The notes under the pieces were generated by a model. The model was not told where the DNA came from. It saw nothing but the letters and a program-made list of their open reading frames with translations, and did not search any database. A stretch of DNA of 64,000 nt from Gymnorhina tibicen (taxonomy: Eukaryota; Chordata; Aves; Passeriformes; Artamidae). Location: positions 343,155 to 407,154 of the forward strand of contig VXAZ01007544.1 in NCBI GenBank assembly GCA_013399875.1. The letters run 5' to 3'. Positions 39,801-51,800 of the stretch are shown here, in pieces. The position numbers were made by a program, and so were the translations under genes. The number at the start of each line of letters is the position of its first letter. The first letter of the stretch is position 1.

Positions 39801-42800
39801 TGTGAATAACAACCTTGTGTTATAGAAGCAGCAATAGTGTAGTTGGAAAATCATTTTGGTTAGGTGTTTGTGCAAGGGGGAAAAACCCACCATGATGAAG
39901 GATTATCTTTGTGTGTGGAGGTTACTGATATACTTCTGTGCCAGAAAAACATAGAGCTGTTTCTAAATGACAGCAAGTAGCTTTTTAGAAAGTTTGTATG
40001 CTTAATGTTGTATGCTTGTTAATTCTTTCATGTAAATTAATGCTCTCTTTGTTCTAGGTGGTAGATGCCAACAAATGCTTTGAAAAGCATTTACATTCTG
40101 CGTTATGTCTCCAGCTGGCAAGTTATTACTATAGCCTGCAGATCTATGCTCGTTTGGCACCATGTTCCATGAACAAATGCCACCCTATCTACAGGGTTAG
40201 TACTCTTTTCTTTTTAAAGCCACATCCATTAATGTGCAGCATGAAAGCTATTCTAAAAAGCCAGTACATGAGTTAAGCCTATTAAGGAGCTGATCTGACT
40301 TACACTCTGAGCAGCCTGTTAGGTTACGCATAATTATTCTTTTACAGTGCTGTAAACAAACAAGTTCTTCACAATTTGTGGAGGAGTTTTTGAAGCACAT
40401 ATCAAGTGTCATTTTTAGGTAATAGCACTATCAGTCTTCAAAGTATCTTATAAGCACTGAGCAGTAATGAGTATAGCCTATGCTGTTACCTTGCAATACT
40501 GTATAAAAGGCAATATAGTACTTCCCAAGAAAAGTGAAGAGTCCATTTCAACAAGAGCAGTGCTTTTCAGAAAGTTTCCATAGCCTCCCCTGGAATGTGT
40601 TGGATTGTATTTCAGTTTACATATGGTGTTTTGAAAATTCATCCTCCTTCATTGAGGAATGTTTTTTATTTCCTTTGACAAGTTTCTGTTTTTGGAATGG
40701 CACTGCACTGCCCCTTCTCCATCACCAGTGGTTAAAGCAGTTCCATGTTGAAGTCCATACTGAATGGAAGAGGTAACATACAAAAGTTTGATAAGGCACG
40801 AATTGCCATTCTTACTGAGATACCTGCGAAAAAACTCATTTGCTCCAAGAGAGCGTTTCTGAATTTACACCGGTTCCTTCCTCCTGTGCAGTGGCTCTCT
40901 GCACTGTTTGGTTTTCAGCCAATCTCTCAATTGTAAAAAAAAAAAAATTGTTTTAAAAGAACACTTCTGGTCACAAGTTTTCTGAAAAGGAAGACCAGTA
41001 ATCACCACTGTGGCATGGGAGGAGAATTGTTTTTTTCCGTTTTAAGAATGACTTCTGATTTACAGCGGAAGGCCTGTTTTGATACTCGCCCAGCTCTGCA
41101 ATTAGGAAGCCTTTCATGTTCCTGCTGAGATTCGCATTTTACTGTCTTCTGCTTAGATGCTAAAGGAAAATGTAGCCCACAACTGTGGGGCTTGCAAAAT
41201 ATGTTGGTTGTGAGGAATTAATTCATGTTTGTTAAAAAGCTTTCTTTGAGCCTATAAGTCATCCTGCTGCAAGACAACTTTGATAAAAAAAAGTTTGTGG
41301 GTTTTTGTTTTTGTGGTGTTTTTTTCTTACTTTAGCTTTTTTAAACAGTCCTATTTTACAGGAAGAGCTAAGAAGCTTTTGGAAAGCCTAAGTTATAAGA
41401 ATGAGGACAGAGATGTTAGACTGAATTATTTGTACGCCCATTGCCATTTAATTTGCAAAGTCTTATCAATGGCACCATGTAGTTTTAATCTCTTAACTGT
41501 GATGTGATCTTTGGCTAATGTTTAGTTACATCTTGGTGAAATACTGTATGTGACTGTGATAAACACTGGATTCTAAATTGTTTGCTAGAAAGAGTAGGTT
41601 CTATGTTTAAGCTACTCTTAAACAGTAGCTTTTGAAAACACCTGTATGAGAAGATTGAGTGAAGAGCACACTGAAAAAAAAGGAAAAAAAAAACCACAAA
41701 AACTGGCCTGGATGCCAGTAAGAAAACAACATAGGTTAAACACTAATCTATAATTCATTGTTACTAATTCCAAGGGTATTTTGAGTAAAGGAATGTCACT
41801 GAAGTAGAAAACAAGAAATAGAAACAGATGCTTTTGATGAAAATAAACACACTTTTTTTTTGGTTAAAAACCGTAAACACCAGAGTTAAATGCTTGGTTT
41901 ATACTGCAAAGCAGGCATTTGTTTAAATTTACATTTTAGATGCTGGTAATAAAGATTGGGTCTACCTGCAAATTGGTTTCATCAGTGCCATTATAGTTTC
42001 TATCCATGGGATTAGATTTAGCCAGGGGTTGGGGGGAGGGGGAGGAGGTTTTTATTTCCTAAGAGTTCTTTGGGAGGAAAAGAAAATTGATCTCAAACTT
42101 TCATGAGCATGTTAAGTCAGTTGGAGATGTCATTCCATAGTAGATTGTCTTCCAACTCATGTCACTGGTGGCTTGCAACACATTTATCTTGTGGCTGTTT
42201 GTGAAAGCAGAAGTGCATCCCTAGGTCCTTTAACTGCCTCAAAGCTGTGCATTATTCTTACAAGGTATCTGAGTGCTTTTTTGTGGGTGAAGGTGCATAG
42301 CCAATCCTTGTTTTCCCCCGTTCTCACTCTTTACATGGTCAGTAATGATGTAAATCTGGCACTTCAGCTACATGCTCAGAAGGTGAATCCTCAAGATCAC
42401 AGAGCATTTATTTCTGTCTACCAGCATCTGAGTCACAGTAGGTATGATTTTTCTAGTCCAGTGAATCAAGTATACTGTTGGAAAAGTCTAGCTGAATTTA
42501 TAAGAAACTGTATAGAAGCATGGAAAAGTCTGCACTTCCTGTGTTTCTCATTTTAAAATGACATTGTTTGAAAAGAGTTCATGAGCACCTCTGGCAGAAC
42601 AGGAGAAAGGTTGGTAGAATGGAAATAAAGAGCATAATGTTAGAAGGATAATGGGGAATGGGAGGAGAGCTCCTCTTCCATTTGCTAGGACAGACTTTCA
42701 AGATTTGCTAGTTAGTCAAGAAAGATACTTGGAAGGAATGATTGGGTCTGTTCCATGAAGGCTTGATTTTTTTGTTTTTTAATTGTGATGTGAAATACTG

Positions 42801-45800
42801 GCAGCTAATATCTGTGCATCAAACCAGAATCATAAATTGCCAGAAATTCTCACTATCATTTTTTGTACTGTTGATGTCCAAAAGGAAATCAGCTTCATAA
42901 TTTCAGTTTCTGATGGAGTTATTCCTTTGCTTTAAGGACAAACAAAGGGATTTGCCTGTAAAGTATTGCTTTAGTTTTGGGCCCAAGACAATTTCAAGTT
43001 TTAGTTATGATAACATAAACATAATAGTCACAGTTTAGGGCATCTGAGCTATATTACTTTCTTGTCCTGAGGAATATGTTAAAGGAGCTCTCCAACCTAA
43101 GAAAATTGCAGATACAGGTCAGAAGAATAGAACAAAATTTCCAGAAATGGACTGTGTGGAATGTACTGATGTGAGAAAACCAATTGCCCTTTGAAGACCT
43201 ATATTTATTTTTGGTTTAGGTCTGTAATGGGCTGGACAGGGATGGGATTAACTTCTCATTGCAGTCCCTGTAGTGCTGTGCTTTTGCATTTGTGGCTAGA
43301 AAGGTTGGTAACATGCCTGTTTTGGCTGTTGCTGAACCTTGCTTGCACAGCATCAAGGCTGTTGCCCCACTGCCACTCTGATTCACCTCTCACTAATTCC
43401 CAATCTTGATGAACACGAAGAAAAGCTGCACAGCTGAGCAAGAAATTTGCTGGGTAATTCTTGTTAGCAGCTTATCTCCTCATTTGTCCTATCCTGGTGA
43501 TCTGATAATTGACCAGAATAAATTGTTTACTCTAGAAAGGAGTGAGAAAGCTTAATTATCCTGAGGTTAATTAGTATGTTCTTGTCCTCATGCTAATACT
43601 CTGTTGCTGAGGTGTTTCTGTTGTTTTGAAGAGGATTATTTTACTGACTGCAGCTGAGGAGGCAAGCTTTTTCTTGGAGCATCAAACAACAGTTACAACA
43701 AATACCACTGAGTTGCAGAGGGGAACAGGAATTTTGCACTTAATAGCAGATGAGGAAAGTTGCTGTTAGCAGAAAATTCTTAATTTTTTATTTTCTTCCC
43801 CTATATGTTACTTTTCATTCAAGAAGATGAGTTTGATTCCTGTCCTTTTGTGCACTGCAGCTGACAATATATTGAAATTTAAGCTCAGAGATTCTCCTTA
43901 GTGGTTCTTCTCTTGTTGCAGCCTGGAGTTGGTGAAGAAGCTGGGAGTTCAGTCCCACAGCGTGAAGTAGCCTGATACATATTTAGCCTGATACATATTT
44001 AGCCACTAGGCAACAGGGTCCATTTATACAGTGAACTTGTGCTCTGTGCACTTAATCTGCTTTTCTTTTCTGTTGGTTGCTGCTCTGCAAAGCCTCTATC
44101 AGCATCTCTTAAGAGGCAGAATTAGGACAAAAGAGGAGTGCTTTGAACTTGGGTCTGAATGTGTAGAAATTTCTGTTGGTCTGCCAGGATTTCATTCTGC
44201 AGGCTTGACCTGGCTCCCAAGATGGTTTTGTTGCTTGTTTGTATAAGGTTGATATAAATTATAAATACTGTTACATTAATCCAGAGAAGTAAAACTCTAG
44301 CAATGGTCCACATGCTATGGCTTTATGTAATATTCCGCATATAGGATGTTGAAAATTAAGACCTAATTTGAAATGGAAATAAATACTATATAAGAAGGCT
44401 GAATACAGGAAGAAGGAGGGAGGCAGATCTGATGCGTCTGATAACAGATGTATTACCCATGCTAGATGAGGTCTAATGGCTTTAACCTGGCACTGTAGTG
44501 CAGGTACAAGTCCATACACGAAGTAATCTCTCACTGGAAATTGAAGGCTCATTAAATGGTTGCATATTGGTTTGCATATCCTGTCGTGTTCCTAAATTAC
44601 GACTTCAGCCTACAAGAAATAATATATAGGTTTTTAATCTCAATTTGGATTTACGTACATGATATTTTACATCATGTATATAACCAACATGCAAAACCGA
44701 CAAACTGTCAGACAGTCTTGTTTCATTCTGTCTGGACATTCATCTTTCCATCCATAAATGCAACGGCTAGCACTAAGGCTGCTGTAGTTCTCTTTATTGT
44801 TGGCCTATGATTGACTTAAATCTTGACCTTTTTTAAGTGCTGATTCAAGCCCTTGTCTCCTCTTCAGCCCCTCTTTCTGTTTGGTTTGTGATGGTGAAAA
44901 CCAGCAAGTTTCATTTGGCAGTATAATTTTTCTCTTTTGCTTCACTGTTTGAATTTTCTGTTGTATGTTCTGCGTTGAGTTCAAGTGTCTTTGCTGGTCT
45001 TTGGGTTGCTCCACTTCCCTTCCATGCTGCTGTTTATGCCTAATACTTCTTATGATTTTATATACTATGCTGCTTGTTTATACATGTTCAGATACTATTA
45101 CTCATTAACACTTGAGGGTGAATTTGTTTCATTTGATGTATGCTTCTGTTTCAAAGCCCAGTGCATACCTGATAGAAAAGCAAAACTTGGAGAGATGAGT
45201 GTATAATTCCTTCAATTTATTTTGCATTATTCTCTCTCCTGTTGATCTTCTTCATATGTGTGGAGTCTGTGATGGAGAGGAGAACCAGGGAAAAGGAGGG
45301 CAGTGGCAGAAGGCACCATGAATGAGACTACCTGGCAGACTAAGAACTGATCTGGGGGGAATTCAAAGACCTCAGTATCATCAGAATCCCTCTTTAGGTC
45401 ACAAGTAATGGTTTCTGAGTAAAAGTGGTCTCAAAACCTGCCCCTGCAGGACTTGCTGCTGGCTCTTTCCTCTCTGAAAAGTGATCTCCAAGCTTCTGCC
45501 TCTTGATACGTAAGGCATCACTCTCATTTCACCAGATTTCAGTTAGTGAAAGGACCATTCTTCCGATGCACTCACAACTCAAGTTTCCTGGCTGGACTTT
45601 AGTGGGAAAACTTGTGAAAGTATTTTGCAAAATTTTTGTGTATTAGATTCCCTTTGTCCATGTGATCTTTGATACCCTCATAGCCCTCCAGCCAGTGAAG
45701 AGTGGATCTCCTGTTACAGAGGCCATGCTGACCTTTTCCCACTGATCTCTCAATGCTCAGGGGTCTTAGTATTTGTCATATAGTCTGCGATCTTACCGGG

Positions 45801-48800
45801 AATGGATATTTGACTTGCTGGGCTACAATGCCTATGAAGATCCCTTTTACATCGTATTTTTTTCAGATGGAGCTTGCACTCTGGCATGTTACTTTTAATA
45901 ATGTTTGTTGATGCACATTGGCCTGCCATTTAACATAATTTCACACATTTGTGTTCCTTCAGAAGTGTGGGATGAATACTAGCTGGTCATGGTGTGCAAG
46001 CACATAACTGACACCTTCCAGATTCATCTAACTCGTCTGGGTCTTCTGAGCTCTCTCCCCACACCTTCATCAGTGAGGGCTGACACAAAGATCTCATGAT
46101 TTCCACCACTATGGACTTACCCATGAGTGCTCCTTCCACACCTCTTCTCCATGGCATCTTGCCACTTCCCTAGCTGGTGTCCTGATTTTGAGCACTTTTC
46201 AGAACTTTTGCTGTCAGCTTTACCATTCTTTATAAAACACTTTCCAGGCATTTTTTTAGCACTTCTAATTTCCTTTCTAGCTTGTCATATTTTGTGACTT
46301 TTCCTCGTTGATTTGCTTATTGTTCAGTGATGTCTCAACACATGATTACACATTTTCTAAATGAGTGACTATCTAAGATAACAAAAATGGAGAACTCACT
46401 CAACCGTGGTGTGTCTAAAGGCTTAAAGCTCAAGTAAGCTCTACCGAACTAGCAGCCATTGTGGTTGGTTTTGACAATCTTCTGGTATGATCCTTGAAAT
46501 ACTAATCCAGCAATTAGGGACACTGCAGTTATCACATTGCATTGTGATAACTAGATTCTTTTGGGTGAGGTGTGTTTGATATAGTTAAGCCAGTATTTCA
46601 CAGATCCTCATCCTTCTTTGTTAAGCACACAACATGACAAAGTATTGCCATTCTTAGTTGGGACCAAATAATATTTAAGTGACTCAGAAAAGACCTATTG
46701 TTAAATAGTTGTTTGGTGTTGCCCACAACCTCCTGTTTCACTTCTTCAAGATAAAGTGTACTTATAAAATGAGATGCTTACAGTCTTGCTTATTTCTGTT
46801 TTCTCAAGGGCTATATGAGCTGTTCTGTCAAATCCTACTTTTGAAAGCAGAGCAAGTGGTGGTCTTTAGACAGCTGTTCAGAAATTTTCTTTTAGAAAAG
46901 AGGATCTTCAAACTAGCCTTTCATTTCAGCAGAGGGTTGAGATTTAGCTTGCCCATGTTTCTCTGGAGACATAGTTGTGATTTTTGATGCGAGGGAGATA
47001 GCTGGGATGAGTGCTGATGCTTTTCCTTCTTGGGAAGGGTTTTGTTACTCTCTGGGAAACAGTACAAAGGTGACCAACAGCTTATGAAGCAGTCTTACTC
47101 TAGTCAAGCGGCTTTATCTTCTCTTACATTCCTTTTCAAAGCTTCTATAACTGTCCTCTCCAGTCAGTGAGCATCATGAATTTTGCAGGCAACCTGCTTG
47201 AAATGTGCTAATCATCTAATAATAACGAACATATTAGCAAAATTTTATTCACCTGAGTTGGCAATACAGGTTACTTTTCAGGCTGCTTAGTTTCCATTGA
47301 GTGAGAGAGCAGGTTTCTCCATTTCTTTGTTTTTTAGTGGTTTGGCTCTTTGGTGGTGAGTTTTGTTGGTTGGTTGGTTGGGTTAGGTGGGTTTGGTTGG
47401 TGGGGTTTTTTTTTTTCATCTTGGAGAATTGAGGCTAAATGCTAGATTGGCCTCTGTATTTAGCTGAGGAAACTATCAATGAAAATGTACATCCCAATAC
47501 CATAAGGTGGTCACTGAGAACCTGTGCTGCTTCTCAGAAGTGCTAGCAGTGCTCTTGGATTAGGGTGAAAAATATCTGACTTCCGGCATTTTAATAACTG
47601 TCAGGGAAGAGGAAGTTAAGTGTTTTGTAGCTCATGGGATATCTAGTTTTCAACCTTTAAATTAGTAAGATAAAGAAATATTTGCATGTATCCAGTCAAG
47701 TAACTGTACAAATTAAAAAGAAACAGTATTGTACTTAAACTGAAACTGGATAATACTGCAGTAGAGTTTTACAGTAGGAGTGTATGCTTGTCCCAAAGTC
47801 TGTATATGACGAAAGCTGCTACCATGTAGGTCAAGATTCAAGACATACTCTGAAAGAATAGACAGTAGCATCATTTATTCAAAAAGAAAGCACAATGATT
47901 TTATTTTTTTAGAGAAAAGGGAGATAGACAGAAGGTTAGGATAATTACCAAAAGCATTTATTTACTGAGAGTAATGCTGACTGCAAATGTGAAATGAATT
48001 ATATGCTATGAATTTAGTAGGCACTTCACTCAAAACTATGTAGTAATTTTCTATTTTTAGAGATGTTCTTTCAGTTGACACTTTAACCTTTTATATATCA
48101 TGTGTTATTTTTACTAAAAGAGCTGTCAAGTGAAATGATGAGATTTTTCTACCTAAACCTGACTTAGCAATGAGAAAATCTGTAAGAGAACACAAGGTAG
48201 AAAAAAACCTATCAAAACATCTACTCTTGGGATGAATTATTCCTCATTCTTGTTGGAATAGCTGATAGAAATCAAAGCAAAAAAGCGTTTCTCTGAAGAG
48301 AAACTCAACATGAGCCAGAGACATGCGCTTGCAGCTGAGAAAGCCAGTTGTGTCGTGGGCTGCATCAAAAGCAGTTTGGGCAGCAGGTGAGGGAGGGGAT
48401 TCTGCCCCTCCACTCTGGTGGGACCCTACCTGCAGTGCTGCATCCAGCTCTGAGGCCCACAGCCTAAAAAAGGACATGAACCTGTAGGAGCAAGTCCAGA
48501 CGAGGCCACCAAGATGCTCAGAGGGCTGGAGCACCTCTTACAAGGAAGGTCTGAGAGGATTGAGGTTCAGCCTGGAGAAAAGAAAGATCTGGAGAGACCT
48601 CATAGCACTTTCCAGTACCTGAAGGAGCTACAAGGGGTCTGGAGAGGGACTTTTTACAAGTCCCGGCCATAAGTGACTGGACAAGGGAGAGTGGCTTTAA
48701 ACTGAAAGAGGGTAGGTTTAGATTAGATATAAGGAAGAAATTCTTCATTGTGAAGGTGGTGAGGCACTGGAACAGGTTGCCTAGAAAAGCTGTGGATACC

Positions 48801-51800
48801 CCATTCCTGGTAGTCTTCAAAGATTGGATGGAGCTCTGAGAAAACCTGGTCTAGTTTAACTTATCCCTGCCGGTGGCAGGGGGCCTTGGAACAAGATGAT
48901 CTCTAAGGTCCCTTCCAACCCAAACCATTATGTGATTCTATGAGAACGGAGCACTAGAGCAATTTGTTCAACTCTTCAAACACAAGTCACTTAACGTAAC
49001 TATAGAAACAACTGCCTGGACAACATTTCCAATTAATTTTATTACTGAACAACAGCCTCTTGCATTTTTTTTTTATTTCTGCAGCAGTGCTATAATCCAG
49101 GAGTGTTTTTTTTAATACAGTTATGCATCTGAAATAAAACTTTAAAACATTCAGTTCTTGGAAAAAAAGAGAAATCTGCATGAAATCTGTGGTAAAGGTA
49201 GGAAGGGAGGCTAGGAAATTTTGAGTCCACAGCTGCATTCCTGGATCTACATGATCCAGATACAAATTTTATAGTACATTAGGAAATACCTTGTTTGCAG
49301 TACCATGTACCGTACTGTGGTCAGACGCATTTTTTTAAGAGTATGGATAGGCTTTAAAACCATTATACTTAAATATAGCTGAGACATTAGAGTATGTTAC
49401 AAAAAGTTCTGATGGATGGTTTAAGATTTTAAATCTGAAACAGAATATTGTTTAAATGTCTGACTGTGTAAGACATATAAGCTTAATAATAGAGATGAGT
49501 TGAGCAATGGATTCTCTACTTCATTTTTAAATAAGTTTGTACAACTTGATCCTGATGTATCTTGTAGCTTATGAAAGGTATTCTGGTAGGTATTCTTACA
49601 TATTGACCTGGTGTGGTTTCACTGGTGAGTGATGAGATCTGCTGTTTCCTGTACCCATTGAAAAAATGGTTGTGAAAGCTGATCCTGAACAAAACTGTTG
49701 TTACACAGTACATGTAGCTGCAGCAGTGAAAGGACAATAATGTTGAGGTATCATCGCAGTTGACTGATGTGACAGTACAGGTTTATTTCTGAGATGTTCT
49801 GGTCTTCCATCTTAGCCATATGCTTTATCTTTTGCTTTGGGCAGATCAGATGTGAGACAGCTGTGATATGGAAGGTTGGCCACCCCAAATTCATGCGGTG
49901 CTGTATCTAAGTTAATGTACTCTTGACTCACAGCATGACAGAAATCTAAGTTGAAGACAAGTGTCATTAATTTAATTAATGAAAAGCTGTCCTGTGAAGA
50001 GATGGAGTATATTTCTTGAGTGAACAGGCGTGTTGAGGATTTTACTTCTTGAGTGAACTTTTTTCCTGCTTCAGTATGTGAGGAAAATTACTGTCTTAAG
50101 TGCTTCACTTCATTCTTCTTTTCTTGCCTTCCCCTCCATCAAATTTGTAGCACATTCAACCTCTTGCAGCAGGGACTGTGGCAGTTGCTACAAGGATTAG
50201 GGAGAGCTCTCCTCTTCTTCCTGAAATATAAATGCAGTCTAGAGGTGTGGTTTGGTTCCCATCTGCACTGGGGATGGGCAGCAACTTCAGAGGCAGGAAA
50301 ATGTACAACTGTGTCTGCAGCAGGAATGCTACACCCTGCTGTCTGGTCTCCCTTGCTCACGTGCTGTCATCTCGTTTTCTAACCATGAGGATTTTTCTTG
50401 GTGTATGCGGCTCCCTCTGGAGCATGATTTCTTTCTTAGGATCTCTTAAAATGGTGTAAAACAAACCTGGTGTTACAAGGATCTGAGCACAAGGGAACGT
50501 GTCCTCTGCCTTCCCCTTTGGATTTCTGTGGCTGACCGCAGCTGCAGCTTTTGACCATTGCCAAAAGATTACAGTTCAAAAGGTGACAGAAGTGCTTTGC
50601 AACCTCAGTCCAGAGAGGTCCACAGTGTCAGTTTTGTCTTTGAGGTGATTATGAGCGGATTAGCCTCTGCTGATCTAAGCAGTTTTTCTGATCATTTCTG
50701 TATTGCAGTCTCTAGATGATTTACATTAAAAACAGAATTAAAAGAATAATATATATTTTTTTAGAACAACTGGATGGATTCTTGGTCTTAAAAGAAGTAA
50801 GCAAGCCAAATAGCCTTACAATGATCTAATATTATCTCAGTGATAAAGTGTTCACAGTAGAGTGTTTTGGTTTTTATTTTGTTATTTTATTATTTTTTTA
50901 TTAGTATTACCATAGTTGTAAAATGATTGCCACTTCCTGAGCTGGAGAGGAACAGCATAATAGCTCATACTTTTTTAAAATTTATTTGTTTCTGACATAT
51001 ATGAGTGAATTAAGTCTTAAATAGATTGGAAGAGGAAAAAAGACATACCAACTTGCTGGGAAGAAAACCCCGAAAACTGAAGATTAATTCAGGCATAAGA
51101 GTGAAGACATTCCAAGATCAAAACCTCTTATCTCCTTTTAAAACCAGCGCTGCTTTTATACTATCGCAGTGGCACACAGATTGAGGGGTTCACAGGTGTC
51201 ACTTCCAGAGGGTGGTCAAAGAGAAATAACTTCTTTAAAACATTTACTCAGGTGGATGCTGAATCCCAGCTGAGGCTTATTGGTAATGACCAGTGGGGCA
51301 GTAGGGATAGCAACCTGATCTGCACTGGGTAAATCACATCTAATAGCATGAAATTAAAATAGTTTTATGCTGAAGTGATGTGCGCTTTTTCTTTTCTTTC
51401 CATTTTTAATTTTTTTTTTCTTAATTCCTAAATAAGTCCTCTGTCAACACAAATATAATGTTAGCCCAATAGATGAGTAAAATGCATTGGCAGGTGTTCC
51501 TGAGGGATTTCCCCTGGCACAGCTATGGAGGCTTCTGAGTTAAGGGTGTAATACACTTGAGTCAGCTCTTGTGGCTTCTGTGGAAACTTACCCTATGTTT
51601 ACTGTGTGTGTATGTAAAATGCCCTTCCTGAACCATCACAGGAGAGAAAGCTTTGTTCAAACATCTGTCTGGAAGTACTGGAGGAGATTTATCTGGAAAA
51701 TCAGTGAGTCGGACACCTAAGCACAGTTTCTAACTGGCTGAAGGACTCTGAAAAACCAACAGAGAGAATTGTGTAGGAACTGTCTGGGGGTTATTGGTGT

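Noticed and set aside
41362..41507. Possible cassette exon after TTTTACAG, reading GRAKKLLESLSYKNEDRD
   Set aside because: Human NBAS joins exons 19 and 20 directly as remembered; no donor in the right place gives an in-frame exon, and the sequence has no NBAS similarity.
42173..42556. 127-codon + strand open frame
   Set aside because: No recognisable family, no splice logic linking it to NBAS, and composition typical of chance in this AT-rich intron.
50053..50459. Several overlapping open frames on both strands
   Set aside because: Mutually overlapping in different frames, with no recognised domain; a locally GC-richer patch leaves more open frames by chance.
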